38,413 nucleotides of DNA from Spirulina sp. SIO3F2 (GTDB lineage Bacteria; Cyanobacteriota; Cyanobacteriia; Cyanobacteriales; Spirulinaceae): NCBI GenBank assembly GCA_010672165.1, contig JAAHHN010000041.1:1-38413 (forward strand), in the 5' to 3' direction. Positions within the stretch are counted from its first letter, which is position 1, and each line of letters begins with the position of its first letter. The translations under genes were made by a program, and so were the position numbers. Positions 24,999 to 33,580 of the stretch are shown one piece after another. The notes beneath the pieces were generated by a model, which was not told the DNA's origin, searched no databases, and saw nothing but the letters and a program-made list of their open reading frames with translations.

Positions 24999-25616
24999 CT
25001 AACCCCAAACTCGCTTTAAATCCAACACAAAACCCGATAGAACAGGTTCCCCTGAAACCGTTGCTGGATTCTCCAAAATCTCCACCGCCTTATCGGGTCG
25101 ATAAACTTCCACTGTTCGTTTTTTCGGATTCAATAACCAACCCAACTGCGCCCCATTTGCCAAATACTCCGCCATCTTGGCTTGCAACCCCTTGACCGTA
25201 TCCGACTCCGAGCGCAACTCCACCACAAAATCAGGGCAAATTTCAGCAAACGTCCCCTTTTGCTCTGGTGTAAGCGCATCCCAACGCGCCTGACTCACCC
25301 AAGACGCATCCGGCGATCGATTCGCTCCATTTGGTAACTTAAAGCCTGTGGAAGACTCAAATACTTTCCCCGGTTCTCCCGCATTACGCCACCAAAGATA
25401 TAGCTCACCAGAAATACCACTATTCCGTTCACCAGTTTGCCAACCTGTGGGGGGATTCACAATCAGTTCTCCTTGGGCAGTGCGTTCTAAGCGTAACTCT
25501 CGGTTGCTAGCAGCAAGCGCCTCAAACTGCTCAGGCGTGACGATCAGGCGCAACGCAGGGGGCAGATTGAGGGCTAAGGTGGGGACAACTATGGGTTTGG
25601 GGGGAGTCTGTACCAT
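24999..25616 (-). CDS. Uma2 family (DUF820) restriction-endonuclease-like protein
   Basis: 205 residues with the family hallmarks: RSPDASWVSQARWDALTP, then CPDFVVELRSESD and LQAKMAEYLANGAQLGWLL, followed by VEVYRP. The PD...E-x-(S/K) pattern corresponds to the PD-(D/E)xK nuclease fold. These proteins are present in dozens of copies in cyanobacteria, and their substrate is unknown; an association with mobile elements has been suggested. GGAGA lies about 5 bases before the ATG at 25616, supporting the start. The N-terminal proline-rich stretch is usual. Confidence 0.9.
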   Translation of the reverse strand: MVQTPPKPIVVPTLALNLPPALRLIVTPEQFEALAASNRELRLERTAQGELIVNPPTGWQTGERNSGISGELYLWWRNAGEPGKVFESSTGFKLPNGANRSPDASWVSQARWDALTPEQKGTFAEICPDFVVELRSESDTVKGLQAKMAEYLANGAQLGWLLNPKKRTVEVYRPDKAVEILENPATVSGEPVLSGFVLDLKRVWG

Positions 25617-25683
25617 CTGGGTCTCCGAACGTATTCAAAATGCAAAACTCACTGAACAACACCTTGGCTCTGGTTCATTCTAA

Positions 25684-26295
25684 CTAATTTGTGTTCAGCT
25701 TGCTCTGCACCACCAAAATCACTGGAATCAACAAAAACGTTGCCGCCCAGCCCCACGGATGGATTAAAGCTCCAGCGATCGCCAGCACAGAAACCAACGG
25801 CTCCACATAACTTTCTTGGCGCACTCCACGAATGGTTAAATCTTCTAAATCCTCGCTAACCAGCCGTCGATTTTGGGTTGCATACATCCAAGCTGCGGTA
25901 GAAAACACACCTACACCTGCTGCCACCAAACTATAAAACACCTGCACCGCAAACACCGTATCATACCCATTACTCAACGCATTGGCATAGGGCAGCAGCA
26001 CCACAAACAACAGCGAGAGCAACGTCAGCCAGAGATGTACCGTATCCGTGCGTTGGTAATGCTTGAACTGATGCAGATGAGACGTCCAATAAAATGCGAT
26101 CACAATAAAGGTTAGGGCATAGGTTCCCAGGCTGGGTAACTGTGCCTGCAAAAGGTCAGTCACCTGTTGAGCACTGAGATCTTCTGGTGGGATCGTCTCA
26201 AATGTTAGTGCCATAACGGTCATGGCGACTGCAAAAATAAGATCGCTAAGGCGAGCCAAGCGTTGAATAGAGCGCTGATTGGTTTCGGTGAGCAT
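25684..26295 (-). CDS. TMEM175 family (DUF1211) potassium-channel-like membrane protein
   Basis: 203 residues with five to six membrane helices. The first helix contains RLARLSDLIFAVAMTVMAL, corresponding to the RxxxFSD-type signature of TMEM175 proteins. FYWTSHLHQFKHY in the third helix region is a second family signature. Bacterial members are K+-selective leak channels with a single repeat of six helices assembling as tetramers. The FSD is read here as LSDLIFA, so the signature is slightly divergent. It is on the same strand as the Uma2 gene after 67 bp, but a functional link is not implied. Confidence 0.85.
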   Translation of the reverse strand: MLTETNQRSIQRLARLSDLIFAVAMTVMALTFETIPPEDLSAQQVTDLLQAQLPSLGTYALTFIVIAFYWTSHLHQFKHYQRTDTVHLWLTLLSLLFVVLLPYANALSNGYDTVFAVQVFYSLVAAGVGVFSTAAWMYATQNRRLVSEDLEDLTIRGVRQESYVEPLVSVLAIAGALIHPWGWAATFLLIPVILVVQSKLNTN

Positions 26296-26368
26296 TGATT
26301 ATGGATAGAGGTTAGAGTATTTCGTTACGAGGCATTCTCTCAAAGAGCACCCCACTAGCCCGATTGAG

Positions 26369-26557
26369 TTGTCGTCCCAACTTATCTCCTTCGCCTACGG
26401 CTTATTATTTTGCCTCTGGTTCTTACTTAAAGCGTGGGGCAGTCAATTTGCTTGGTTTGATGCTGCCTTTGTATCGGCGATGTCCGGTATTTTCCTTCCA
26501 ATTCCGATTCTTGGCCCATTACTGCTCGGGAAGGCGATCGCGTCCTGTCTGGTTTAG
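26369..26557 (+). CDS. Small hydrophobic ORF, doubtful gene
   Basis: 62 residues beginning at TTG. It is hydrophobic throughout, with two potential membrane spans (LISFAYGLLFCLWFLL and GIFLPIPILGPLLLG). No ribosome-binding site is evident and no family is recognised. It could be a genuine small membrane protein or the remnant of a larger one. It lies in the 374-bp gap before rpmH, which otherwise holds only the candidate rpmH promoter. Confidence 0.3.
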   Translation: MSSQLISFAYGLLFCLWFLLKAWGSQFAWFDAAFVSAMSGIFLPIPILGPLLLGKAIASCLV

Positions 26558-26606
26558 CCAAACCTATAAGCCAAGCAACCCACCGCAGGGCAGCAGGAAA
26601 GGAACG

Positions 26607-26615
26607 TGATATAGT
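26607..26615 (+). promoter_or_regulatory. Candidate extended -10 of the rpmH operon
   Basis: TGATATAGT fits the extended -10 pattern TGnTATAAT with one mismatch and lies 55 bp before the rpmH start. No good -35 is seen 17 bp upstream, which is usual for extended -10 promoters. Confidence 0.35.
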
Positions 26616-26669
26616 GGGAGACTGTGTTTTTAATTATTGATTATTACTAGGAATTGAAGGAGGCCGGCC

Positions 26670-26807
26670 GTGAGTCAGCGGACATTTGGGGGAAGCAAAC
26701 GGAAACAAAAGCGCAAATCTGGATTTCGTGCCCGGATGCGCACAAAAAACGGACAGCGAGTGATTCGCTCCCGTCGCAGCAAGGGTAGACATCAGCTCGC
26801 CGTTTAG
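26670..26807 (+). CDS. rpmH: Ribosomal protein bL34
   Basis: 45 residues, very basic: [30 protein letters not shown] and [13 protein letters not shown]. The typical bacterial bL34 starts T(L/F)GG--RKR----GFR-RM-T--GR-V----R-KGR, which this matches throughout. The start is GTG at 26670, six bases after a perfect AAGGAGG (26657-26663), a strong initiation signal for an abundant protein. It is a structural component of the 50S subunit. The gene heads the conserved rpmH-rnpA-yidC cluster and is followed by rnpA after 98 bp. Confidence 0.97.
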   Translation: MSQRTFGGSKRKQKRKSGFRARMRTKNGQRVIRSRRSKGRHQLAV

Positions 26808-26905
26808 ATGTTTTCTCCAGCAGAGCCAGTCCTGAAACTGAGCTTGCTCTCTGACGGAATAGATTTTGTAGACATAATCGGTCAGACTCTGTTGAACCAT
26901 TCTAT

Positions 26906-27265
26906 ATGGGACTGCCTAAACCCTATCGACTGAAGCATTGGCGGCATTTTCAGCAAGTCTATGAACGCGGTCGTCGTTACACGGGGCGCTATTTGGTGCT
27001 CCGTTGTTTTTGGGTGGCGAACGCTACCCCTTGCCCGATTCAGATTGGCATAGCCGTCGGGAAGCGTATCAGCAAAAAAGCGGTGGTACGCAATCGCCTC
27101 AAGCGTCAGATTCGCGCCGCCCTGCATCCGCTTCTACCAGAGTTAGCAACCAATGTCCAAATTGTCATCGGCGTCAAGCCTGGGATTTTGGAGTGCGAAT
27201 GTGAACATTTTTTGCGAGAATTGAAACAGTTATTGACAAAGGCTGAGGTCTGGAATGGGCATTAA
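26906..27265 (+). CDS. rnpA: Ribonuclease P protein component
   Basis: 119 residues. It shows the family's LK--RHFQQVYERGRRYTGRY opening, VGKRISKKAVVRNRLKRQIR (the RNR motif contacting RNase P RNA) and a C-terminal helix LRELKQLL. It assists the RNA subunit in 5' maturation of tRNA. It lies downstream of rpmH as in most bacteria. Its last 11 bases overlap the PH-domain gene, suggesting translational coupling. Confidence 0.96.
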   Translation: MGLPKPYRLKHWRHFQQVYERGRRYTGRYLVLRCFWVANATPCPIQIGIAVGKRISKKAVVRNRLKRQIRAALHPLLPELATNVQIVIGVKPGILECECEHFLRELKQLLTKAEVWNGH

Positions 27266-27647
27266 GGAAACGCCATTTTTTGAAGGTGGGCCCCATATTG
27301 GGGATTTGATCCTCAATATTTTGTTGGGATTTACGGTAATTTGCTTGCCCTTGACAGTGGGGGCAATTGTTCGAGCGTTATGGCTACGTTATCGGATTAC
27401 CGATCGCCGCGTTTCGGTTACTGGGGGTTGGCAAGGGCGCGATCGTACCGACATCATCTATTCAGAAGTGGTCAAGATTGCTAGCGTTGCTCGGGGCGTT
27501 GGTCTTTGGGGCGATATTGTCCTCACTTTACGAGATGGGAATCGTCTTGAAATGCGAGCCATCCCCCGCTATCGTGCCATCAGTGACTACATTGCCGAGC
27601 GAGCCGCCGCCAAAACTGGTGTGCCACTTGAGACGATCAAGATCTAG
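27255..27647 (+). CDS. PH domain-containing membrane-associated protein (bPH2-like)
   Basis: 130 residues. One hydrophobic helix pair region near 15-45 (LILNILLGFTVICLPLTVGA) is followed by WLRYRITDRRVSVTGGWQGRDRTDIIYSEVVKI in pieces characteristic of bacterial PH domains of the YdbT/DUF304 kind. The end is LRDGNRLEMRAIPRYRAISDYI. A gene of this kind between rnpA and yidC is a conserved cyanobacterial feature, which suggests a role connected to membrane protein insertion, though none is established that I know of. Translation is probably coupled to rnpA by the 11-base overlap. Confidence 0.85.
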   Translation: MGIKETPFFEGGPHIGDLILNILLGFTVICLPLTVGAIVRALWLRYRITDRRVSVTGGWQGRDRTDIIYSEVVKIASVARGVGLWGDIVLTLRDGNRLEMRAIPRYRAISDYIAERAAAKTGVPLETIKI

Positions 27648-27751
27648 CCCAATAGCGCTTTGGAGGCGATCCGGCAATCGCCCAACTGCTCACCAACTGT
27701 GTTGAACCTTTTACATCTCGCTCATTCACCCCGCTTTTACGCTCAAAACGT

Positions 27752-28915
27752 ATGGACTTAGGTATCGGATTTATTTCCACAAACATCATGTTGCCAATCC
27801 TGGACTTTTTCCACGGGATTGTGCCCAGCTACGGCTTTGCGATTATTGCCTTGACCCTGGTGATTCGTTTTGCGGTTTTTCCCCTGAGCGCTGGCTCGAT
27901 TCGCAACATGCGTCGCACTCGGATTGCCCAGCCGATGATGCAAAAGCGGATGAAGGAGGTACAGGAGCGCTACAAAGACGACAAACAAAAGCTCCAGGAG
28001 GCGATGGGCGATATTTATAAAGAATATGGCAATCCTTTAGCAGGCTGCCTCCCTCTCGTCTTTCAATTACCGATCCTTTGGGCGCTCTTTACAACGTTGC
28101 GGGGTTCACCGTTCACGGACATCAACTACACCGTAGATTTGCAAATTTTGCCCCAGGAGCAAGCGGCTGTCGTTCAGCTCCAACCCTATGCTACGAAGCC
28201 CCAAAATATCTATCTAACGACCGATAATCACTATTCCTTAGCTGCCACTATCCCTAGTGGTAACAATATTGGTGTGGGGGATGAGACCCAAGTTCAGTTT
28301 GCCACTCCTGAAGGCATCACCTTGGCGAGCTTAATTGAGAATTTTCCAAACACCAAAGCCCAGCCCCATTGGACCGTCACCAAAGGCGAAGGTTTAGTTG
28401 ATGTGGATGATCAAGGTATGGTGCGAGCGATCGCCCCTGGTAACGTGACCCTGCAAGGTACGATTCCGGGTTTAGCTGCGGATGAAGGCTTCCTGTTCAT
28501 CAAGGCCCTTGGGCGTGTGGGTGCACGGGGCGATGATGGTGTGATTCACTGGGATATCGTGGCGATGGTGCTCTTTTTCGGGGTCAGCACCTACTTCAGT
28601 CAACAGCTGACCAACTCGCAACCTGGCCCCAAAACCGAGCAAAGCGAGCAGCAACAAATGATCACCAAAATCACCCCCATCATGTTCTCGGGGATGTTTC
28701 TGGTGTTTCCGCTGCCGTCTGGGGTGTTGATGTATATGGTCGTTGCCAACATCTTCCAGACGGTTCAGACGTTCCTTTTGATGAAAGAACCCCTACCCGA
28801 TAACTTGCAAAAGTTGGTTGAGGAACAGGAAAAAGCGGAAAAACGCGCAGCCAAGCGTGAAGAACAATTGCCCTTTGAGCGTAAGCGTAAGAAGAAAGAA
28901 AAGACCTCAGGCTAA
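27752..28915 (+). CDS. yidC: Membrane protein insertase YidC/Alb3/Oxa1 family
   Basis: 387 residues, the usual cyanobacterial length. Helix 1 (YGFAIIALTLVIRFAVFPL) contains the conserved arginine of the hydrophilic groove. A cytoplasmic coiled region follows (KRMKEVQERYKDDKQKLQEA), then helix 2 (NPLAGCLPLVFQLPILWALF) and helices 3-5 near 265-350 (PIMFSGMFLVFPLPSGVLMY). Between helices 2 and 3 an insert of about 145 residues faces the lumen/periplasm. Part of it (GEGLVDVDDQGMVRAIAPG, then VTLQG) resembles a Big2-type Ig-like domain. The C-terminal tail is rich in lysine and arginine, as in insertases that bind ribosomes. It inserts thylakoid and plasma-membrane proteins with or without SecYEG. 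Confidence 0.95.
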   Translation: MDLGIGFISTNIMLPILDFFHGIVPSYGFAIIALTLVIRFAVFPLSAGSIRNMRRTRIAQPMMQKRMKEVQERYKDDKQKLQEAMGDIYKEYGNPLAGCLPLVFQLPILWALFTTLRGSPFTDINYTVDLQILPQEQAAVVQLQPYATKPQNIYLTTDNHYSLAATIPSGNNIGVGDETQVQFATPEGITLASLIENFPNTKAQPHWTVTKGEGLVDVDDQGMVRAIAPGNVTLQGTIPGLAADEGFLFIKALGRVGARGDDGVIHWDIVAMVLFFGVSTYFSQQLTNSQPGPKTEQSEQQQMITKITPIMFSGMFLVFPLPSGVLMYMVVANIFQTVQTFLLMKEPLPDNLQKLVEEQEKAEKRAAKREEQLPFERKRKKKEKTSG

Positions 28916-28978
28916 ACTGGTATGAATGGCGCAGCCACAATGTCAGTTCGCGCCCATAGTTTTTTGGAGAGATTGGTG

Positions 28979-29470
28979 ATGAATGACGCAGAGCAACGGG
29001 GCAAAGTTTGGCTAGAGAAACTTCTAGACCTGATGCAGATTGCTGCTCCGGTTGAAGTTTCGACAATGCCAGAGATTGATGATGCCTGTTGGCTCAAAAT
29101 TGTCCCGGACGAACTGACCACACGGCAGGTTGAAACCTTGCTTGGGACAGACGGCAAGACGATTGATGCCATGCAGTATTTGGCGAATGCGTTGCTCAAT
29201 ATGGGCCTTGCACCGGATGACCGTCAGCCTTATACCCTAGATTTAGCTGACTATCGTCAACAGCGTCACACAGTGCTCAATGAGCAGGTGGAAACAGCGA
29301 TCGCCCAGGTGCGCAGTAGTGGTCAAGAAGTGGAAATGCCCCCCCTCTCTGCGGCCGAGCGCCGCCAAGTCCATACCATGTTCAAAGCTTTTGAAGATCT
29401 TGAAACTGAAAGTCGGGGGTCTGAGCCCAACCGTCGGATTTTTGTGCGCTTGCGGGTTGGGGAAGGTTAA
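28979..29470 (+). CDS. jag: Jag/KhpB-type RNA-binding protein (KH + R3H)
   Basis: 163 residues from ATG 28979, chosen because GGAGAG at 28966-28971 precedes it by 7 bases. The in-frame ATG at 28922 would add 19 unconserved residues and lacks a ribosome site. The KH domain contains LLGTDGKTIDAMQYLAN (GxxG loop GTDG) and the C-terminal R3H domain ends AERRQVHTMFKAFEDLETES with RRIFVRL, including the R-x3-H. Jag proteins bind RNA and regulate envelope synthesis in other bacteria, and the gene follows yidC very widely. It completes the rpmH-rnpA-PH-yidC-jag group. Confidence 0.9.
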   Translation: MNDAEQRGKVWLEKLLDLMQIAAPVEVSTMPEIDDACWLKIVPDELTTRQVETLLGTDGKTIDAMQYLANALLNMGLAPDDRQPYTLDLADYRQQRHTVLNEQVETAIAQVRSSGQEVEMPPLSAAERRQVHTMFKAFEDLETESRGSEPNRRIFVRLRVGEG

Positions 29471-29856
29471 TGGCGTAAGGGATAATTAAAAATCTTCTTG
29501 TAGGGGTGAGTTTTCCTCGTCCAAACCTCTCTTATTACACCCCTCACATCTTTTCTTTGTACGGAGTGCAGGCTTGGTTTCCGTGCCCCCACGTAACCTT
29601 TAACACCATCCTGCCAATGAATTAGGTGGGTTTGGGGCAGGGAGACCCAGCCCCTACCTGAAAAACTCTGGGTTTTCTTTTTTCTTTCAGGAACATAAAA
29701 CAGCCCTGCTACTCCAATAGGAGTGTGAGCTAAACGTTAGGGGCCGAGACGCCCATTGAGGATTTGAACCTTTAGCGATATGCTATCCGGCTAACGTTAC
29801 ATGGTCTGATGAAGAAAAGCCTTTGAATTCGAGCTTTGCTGTGGAGGAAATCACTG
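29471..29856. other. Intergenic gap with a cyanobacterial hairpin repeat
   Basis: The 386-bp gap has no credible coding frame and no tRNA fold. It holds a strong hairpin at 29634-29654 (GGGGC-A-GGG, AGA loop, CCC-A-GCCCC). This is the kind of GGGCTGGGTCTCCCTGCCCC repeat found scattered in cyanobacterial intergenic DNA. It is not followed directly by a T tract, so I do not call it a terminator. The rest is unassigned leader for the DUF177 gene. Confidence 0.5.
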
Positions 29857-30369
29857 GTGAAACCCTTATATATTCCGCAAATTCGTCAGGCAACTGGCTC
29901 AAAACTTGAAATTACTGTCAATGATGCGATCGAGGGTCTCGAAACCTTAACCCCAGTTCGGGGTGAGATGAGCATCATTCATCACCTAAGCTATTTGGAG
30001 GTCAACGCCACGGTTGAGACGATCGCCACCTTAGTCTGCCATCGTTGTCTAAAGCATTACAATCATCGCCTACAAGTGGATACCCAGGAACTGATTTGGC
30101 TTGAAGACCCTGCGCCCGACCCTGAAGAGCGTAGCGATTCACAACAGGGAGATTTAAGTGAAACCCTTTCCCCCCAAGGCTACTTTGACCCCCTTAACTG
30201 GCTCTATGAGCAACTCAGTTTGGCAACACCTTTGCAGCAGATCTGTGGCGATGCCTGCGAAGGTGTTGAGCCAACGCTAGCCCAAACCACGCCTGTGCTC
30301 GATAGCCGTTGGTCAGAATTGGCAGCCTTGAAACAACAGCTGAATGGCGGTAATGAGGAGATGAATTAA
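29857..30369 (+). CDS. YceD/DUF177 family protein
   Basis: 170 residues starting at GTG 29857, supported by GGAGG at 29843-29847 nine bases upstream. The family core is visible: a beta-rich N-terminal half (VRGEMSIIHHLSYLEVNATVET cut short), the paired cysteines LVCHRCLKHY, an acidic middle, and the C-terminal DPLNWLYEQLSLATPL followed by CGDACEG. DUF177 proteins in plastids and bacteria are linked to 23S rRNA and 50S ribosome assembly. The stop overlaps the start of the next gene (TAATG), indicating co-translation with the Ycf46-type ATPase. Confidence 0.85.
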   Translation: MKPLYIPQIRQATGSKLEITVNDAIEGLETLTPVRGEMSIIHHLSYLEVNATVETIATLVCHRCLKHYNHRLQVDTQELIWLEDPAPDPEERSDSQQGDLSETLSPQGYFDPLNWLYEQLSLATPLQQICGDACEGVEPTLAQTTPVLDSRWSELAALKQQLNGGNEEMN

Positions 30370-31871
30370 TGAGCTTTCAAGAGGAATTGGGTCTACTGCT
30401 GCGAGCTTGTTATCCCTTGCTCTACATTGCGACGCCAGAAGAAGAGCGCCTAGAAGTGGCGATTCGGGCCTGTGCTCAACAGGGCAACCCGCGAGGGGTG
30501 TATGTCTGGGACTTTGTAGAGGGCTATCAAGACAATCCCAACAATGCGGGAACGGGACAGCGCAACCCCCTGCAAGCGTTGGAGTATATTGAAAAGCTCC
30601 CGAGTAATACCGCTGGCATTTTTGTCCTGCGGGACTTTCAGCGGTTTCTCGACGATATTTCAGTGGCGCGGAAACTCCGCAACTTAGCGCGATCGCTCAA
30701 GGCCCAACCCAAAAATATTGTCATCGTGGCACCCGATTTGGTGATTCCCACCGAGTTGGCTGAGGTGATCACAGTGGTGGATTTTCCGCTACCTACCCCG
30801 GCTGAGTTGCGGACAGAAATTAAACGCTTACTCGCCCATAACCCACTACCCGATGCGCTGCTAGCCGATTTAGTCCGTTCCGCTCAAGGCCTCTCGCTAG
30901 AGCGGGTTCGGCGGGTGCTGACGCGGGCAATCGCCCAGCATGGCAGCATTCAACCGGAGGATGTGGAACTGGTGCTGACGGAAAAGCAGCAGTCGATCCG
31001 CCAAACTCAAATTTTAGATTTCTACCCCACCCAAGCCCAAATCTCGGATATTGGTGGTCTCGACAATCTCAAAGACTGGCTGATTCGGCGCGGCGGGGCG
31101 TTTAGCGATCGTGCCCGGGACTATGGCCTGCCCTATCCTCGGGGCTTACTGTTGGCGGGTATTCAAGGCACTGGTAAATCTCTAACAGCAAAAGCGATCG
31201 CCCACCATTGGCATCTGCCGCTGCTGCGGTTGGATGTGGGTCGCCTATTTGGTGGTCTGGTGGGGGAATCGGAATCACGCACCCGACAGATGATGAGTTT
31301 GGCAGAGGCGTTGGCCCCCTGTGTGCTGTGGATTGATGAGATTGACAGGGCTTTCAGTGGCATGGATAGCCGAGGGGATGCGGGAACCAGCAGTCGGGTG
31401 TTTGGCACAGTACTCACTTGGCTGGCGGAAAAGACGTCGCCTGTGTTTGTGGTGGCCACTGCCAACCAGATCGAGCACTTACCGCCGGAGATGCTGCGTA
31501 AGGGCCGATTTGATGAGATTTTCTTTGTGGGGTTGCCCTCCCAAACGGAGCGGGAAGCAATTTTCCGGGTCCATGTGCAACGGCTGCGCCCCCAAACCTT
31601 GACAGACTACGACCTCAAGCGTTTGGCTTACGAAACCCCAGAGTTCTCAGGGGCAGAAATTGAGCAAACTCTGATTGAGGCGATGCATATTGGTTTTAGC
31701 CAAAATCGAGACTTTACCACAGATGATGTCTTGGCGGCAGCGAGCCAGATCGTGCCCCTAGCCCGTACTGCTCAGGAGCAAATCGAGTTTTTACAAAACT
31801 GGGCAGCCAGTGGCAAAGCACGACTAGCGTCGCGGGGAAATCCTTTGGGTGAGCAGCAACGGCGATCGTGA
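30369..31871 (+). CDS. ycf46: Ycf46-type AAA+ ATPase
   Basis: 500 residues. The N-terminal half (AIRACAQQGNPRGVYVWDF; LPSNTAGIFVLRDFQRFL) is the non-catalytic domain typical of Ycf46. The AAA+ module has Walker A GIQGTGKS, Walker B VLWIDEID, and sensor/arginine-finger region RKGRFDEIFFVGLP, followed by the C-terminal helical lid. Ycf46 is conserved in cyanobacteria and algal plastids and has been tied to CO2 use and photosynthesis regulation in Synechocystis. It is fused by a one-base overlap to the DUF177 gene. Confidence 0.92.
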   Translation: MSFQEELGLLLRACYPLLYIATPEEERLEVAIRACAQQGNPRGVYVWDFVEGYQDNPNNAGTGQRNPLQALEYIEKLPSNTAGIFVLRDFQRFLDDISVARKLRNLARSLKAQPKNIVIVAPDLVIPTELAEVITVVDFPLPTPAELRTEIKRLLAHNPLPDALLADLVRSAQGLSLERVRRVLTRAIAQHGSIQPEDVELVLTEKQQSIRQTQILDFYPTQAQISDIGGLDNLKDWLIRRGGAFSDRARDYGLPYPRGLLLAGIQGTGKSLTAKAIAHHWHLPLLRLDVGRLFGGLVGESESRTRQMMSLAEALAPCVLWIDEIDRAFSGMDSRGDAGTSSRVFGTVLTWLAEKTSPVFVVATANQIEHLPPEMLRKGRFDEIFFVGLPSQTEREAIFRVHVQRLRPQTLTDYDLKRLAYETPEFSGAEIEQTLIEAMHIGFSQNRDFTTDDVLAAASQIVPLARTAQEQIEFLQNWAASGKARLASRGNPLGEQQRRS

Positions 31872-31964
31872 ATAGCATGAGCGATCGCTGACATCGGCTC
31901 AATCGGGAACATCACCACGAAGAAAAAAATCTATAATCTAACAGCCGCTTTGCCTTGTTATCTT

Positions 31965-32705
31965 ATGGGTCACTTCTTCACTTATGCCAATTCACCTGCC
32001 AACAAGCTTCTGCCAGGGATTGTGTTCTCGCCCATTTGGCAGCGTTTAACACCGCTGGGTCTAGTGTTGATGCTAGGAATAAGCAGTTTTTTGTCAGGGA
32101 GTCGGATGGCGATCGCCCAAGAGACCCCCCTAGCACAAAATTCAGATCGTCCAGTTGATCCGCAAACCACCACCAACGATACCTTAGAAAACCTCGGTGA
32201 AGCTGAAAATGCGGACGAACTGAGCCCCCGCCTCCGCCCCGCTGCCAACAGTGGAGATCTCGTTGGCGACTTTTTCTCCGTTTCAGTTTCCGCTTGTAGC
32301 CTTGATCCAGAATTACTCACCCTTAACACCCCGCAAGCACTGACCGAACGAGGGTTAACGTCAGCACGCCTCACCTCCCAAGCGAGATCGACTCAACCCA
32401 GCCTCTGGTGGGCTCGTACCCGCTTTGGTCAGGATGATCTGGTTCTAGACTGGTTGATTGATTCTAAAGCACAACACATGAATCTGATTGTCGATCGCGC
32501 CCGCTGGTCAAACTTGAACTATGTGGGGCAGTACCGGGTGGTGCATCAGTTTGGCACCATCGCTCGGGAACAGGGTTATGAGTTGCGTATTTTCAACACC
32601 CAACCGAAATGCTTGGCAGTATACGACTGTGAAACCATTGAGCAGCACCAAACTTGTAAGGTAGATATGCAGCCTTCGCGCCGCGATCCGTTTAATTTCT
32701 TTTAA
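31965..32705 (+). CDS. Exported conserved cyanobacterial protein of unknown function
   Basis: 246 residues from the ATG at 31965 (a TTG at 31950 would add five). A hydrophobic segment near 30-47 (PLGLVLMLGISSFLSG) followed by RMAIAQ suggests a signal peptide with a long basic leader. After a low-complexity acidic region come a folded domain with LWWARTRFGQDDLVLDWLI and a C-terminal part with three cysteines (PKCLAVYDCETIEQHQTC). I do not recognise a named family. The stop directly abuts the start of the CbiQ-like gene, so the two are likely co-expressed. Confidence 0.7.
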   Translation: MGHFFTYANSPANKLLPGIVFSPIWQRLTPLGLVLMLGISSFLSGSRMAIAQETPLAQNSDRPVDPQTTTNDTLENLGEAENADELSPRLRPAANSGDLVGDFFSVSVSACSLDPELLTLNTPQALTERGLTSARLTSQARSTQPSLWWARTRFGQDDLVLDWLIDSKAQHMNLIVDRARWSNLNYVGQYRVVHQFGTIAREQGYELRIFNTQPKCLAVYDCETIEQHQTCKVDMQPSRRDPFNFF

Positions 32706-33476
32706 ATGCCCCTGGCGATCGACCGTTACGCTCATCTAAATTCCCCAATTCATCGCTGGGAGCTGCGCACCAAGTTTGTAGGGTTCTTAGCCATCATGAT
32801 GGTCTGTGGAACACTACAACACCCCATCCTGCTGGGGGCGATCGCCCTCCTCACTGCTGGACTCTACGCCCTCTCCCGTTTACCCCGTCCCTTTCTTTGG
32901 GCCTATTGGCGCTATCCAGGTACATTAATTGGGATTGTGCTGCTGCTCACGCCTTGGCTAGTGGGCGACACCGTGATTTGGCAATGGGGGCCATTACAGC
33001 TCACCCAGGAAGGGCTGCTGCGGGTGGTGCAGATCGCAGTTCGGTTTCTCTGTTTAGTGACCCTTAGCGTGGTGCTACTCGGGACAGCGCCCCTGGCCCG
33101 CAGCCTGCGGACGCTCCAGTCGCTGGGAGTTCCTAGCCTCTTGGTAGATATGGCGCTCTTGACCTATCGCTATTTGCAAGTGTGCGATCGCAACCGTCGG
33201 ACGATGCAAAATGCGATGCGCTTACGGGGATTTGAGCCCCAAAAATTCTCGCGCCGTAACTTGCGGTTGTGGGCATTACTGGCGGGTAATCTGTTGGTGC
33301 GCAGCTATGATCAGTCAATTCGGGTGTATCAAGCCATGCTGTTGCGGGGCTATGGTCAGCGAGCCCAGGCAGGGCAGCGACAGCAGGGCTCGATTGGGAT
33401 GAGCAGTTGGCTTGGTTTGATGGGGATGGTTGCAATCGCAATGGGATTGGCGATCGCTCAACTCCGACTGGTTTGA
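32706..33476 (+). CDS. CbiQ/EcfT family energy-coupling-factor transporter membrane component
   Basis: 256 residues with about five membrane helices (e.g. FVGFLAIMMVCGTLQHPILL, TLIGIVLLLTPWLVG, FLCLVTLSVVLLG). Two short coupling motifs are visible in the cytoplasmic helices, AMRLRGF and AMLLRGYG, corresponding to the paired A-R-G motifs by which EcfT contacts the ATPases. ECF transporters take up vitamins, cobalt or nickel. The substrate-binding S component and the ATPases are not in this window. The start codon directly follows the upstream stop. Confidence 0.88.
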   Translation: MPLAIDRYAHLNSPIHRWELRTKFVGFLAIMMVCGTLQHPILLGAIALLTAGLYALSRLPRPFLWAYWRYPGTLIGIVLLLTPWLVGDTVIWQWGPLQLTQEGLLRVVQIAVRFLCLVTLSVVLLGTAPLARSLRTLQSLGVPSLLVDMALLTYRYLQVCDRNRRTMQNAMRLRGFEPQKFSRRNLRLWALLAGNLLVRSYDQSIRVYQAMLLRGYGQRAQAGQRQQGSIGMSSWLGLMGMVAIAMGLAIAQLRLV

Positions 33477-33580
33477 TTGTCAGACCTGCTATCTCTAGGG
33501 ACAGTAGATCTAAAGAATCACCAAGGACGGTATCACCTCTTAAGTACAAGGTAATGGGAGCTGTCGTCTCCTCGTACCTG

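Noticed and set aside
29634-29654. GGGGCAGGG/CCCAGCCCC hairpin as a terminator of the rpmH-jag group
   Set aside because: No T tract follows immediately; it fits a dispersed cyanobacterial repeat better.
29730-29800. tRNA-like segment with GAGGATTTGAACC
   Set aside because: Only a T-loop-like string is present; no acceptor or anticodon stems pair around it.
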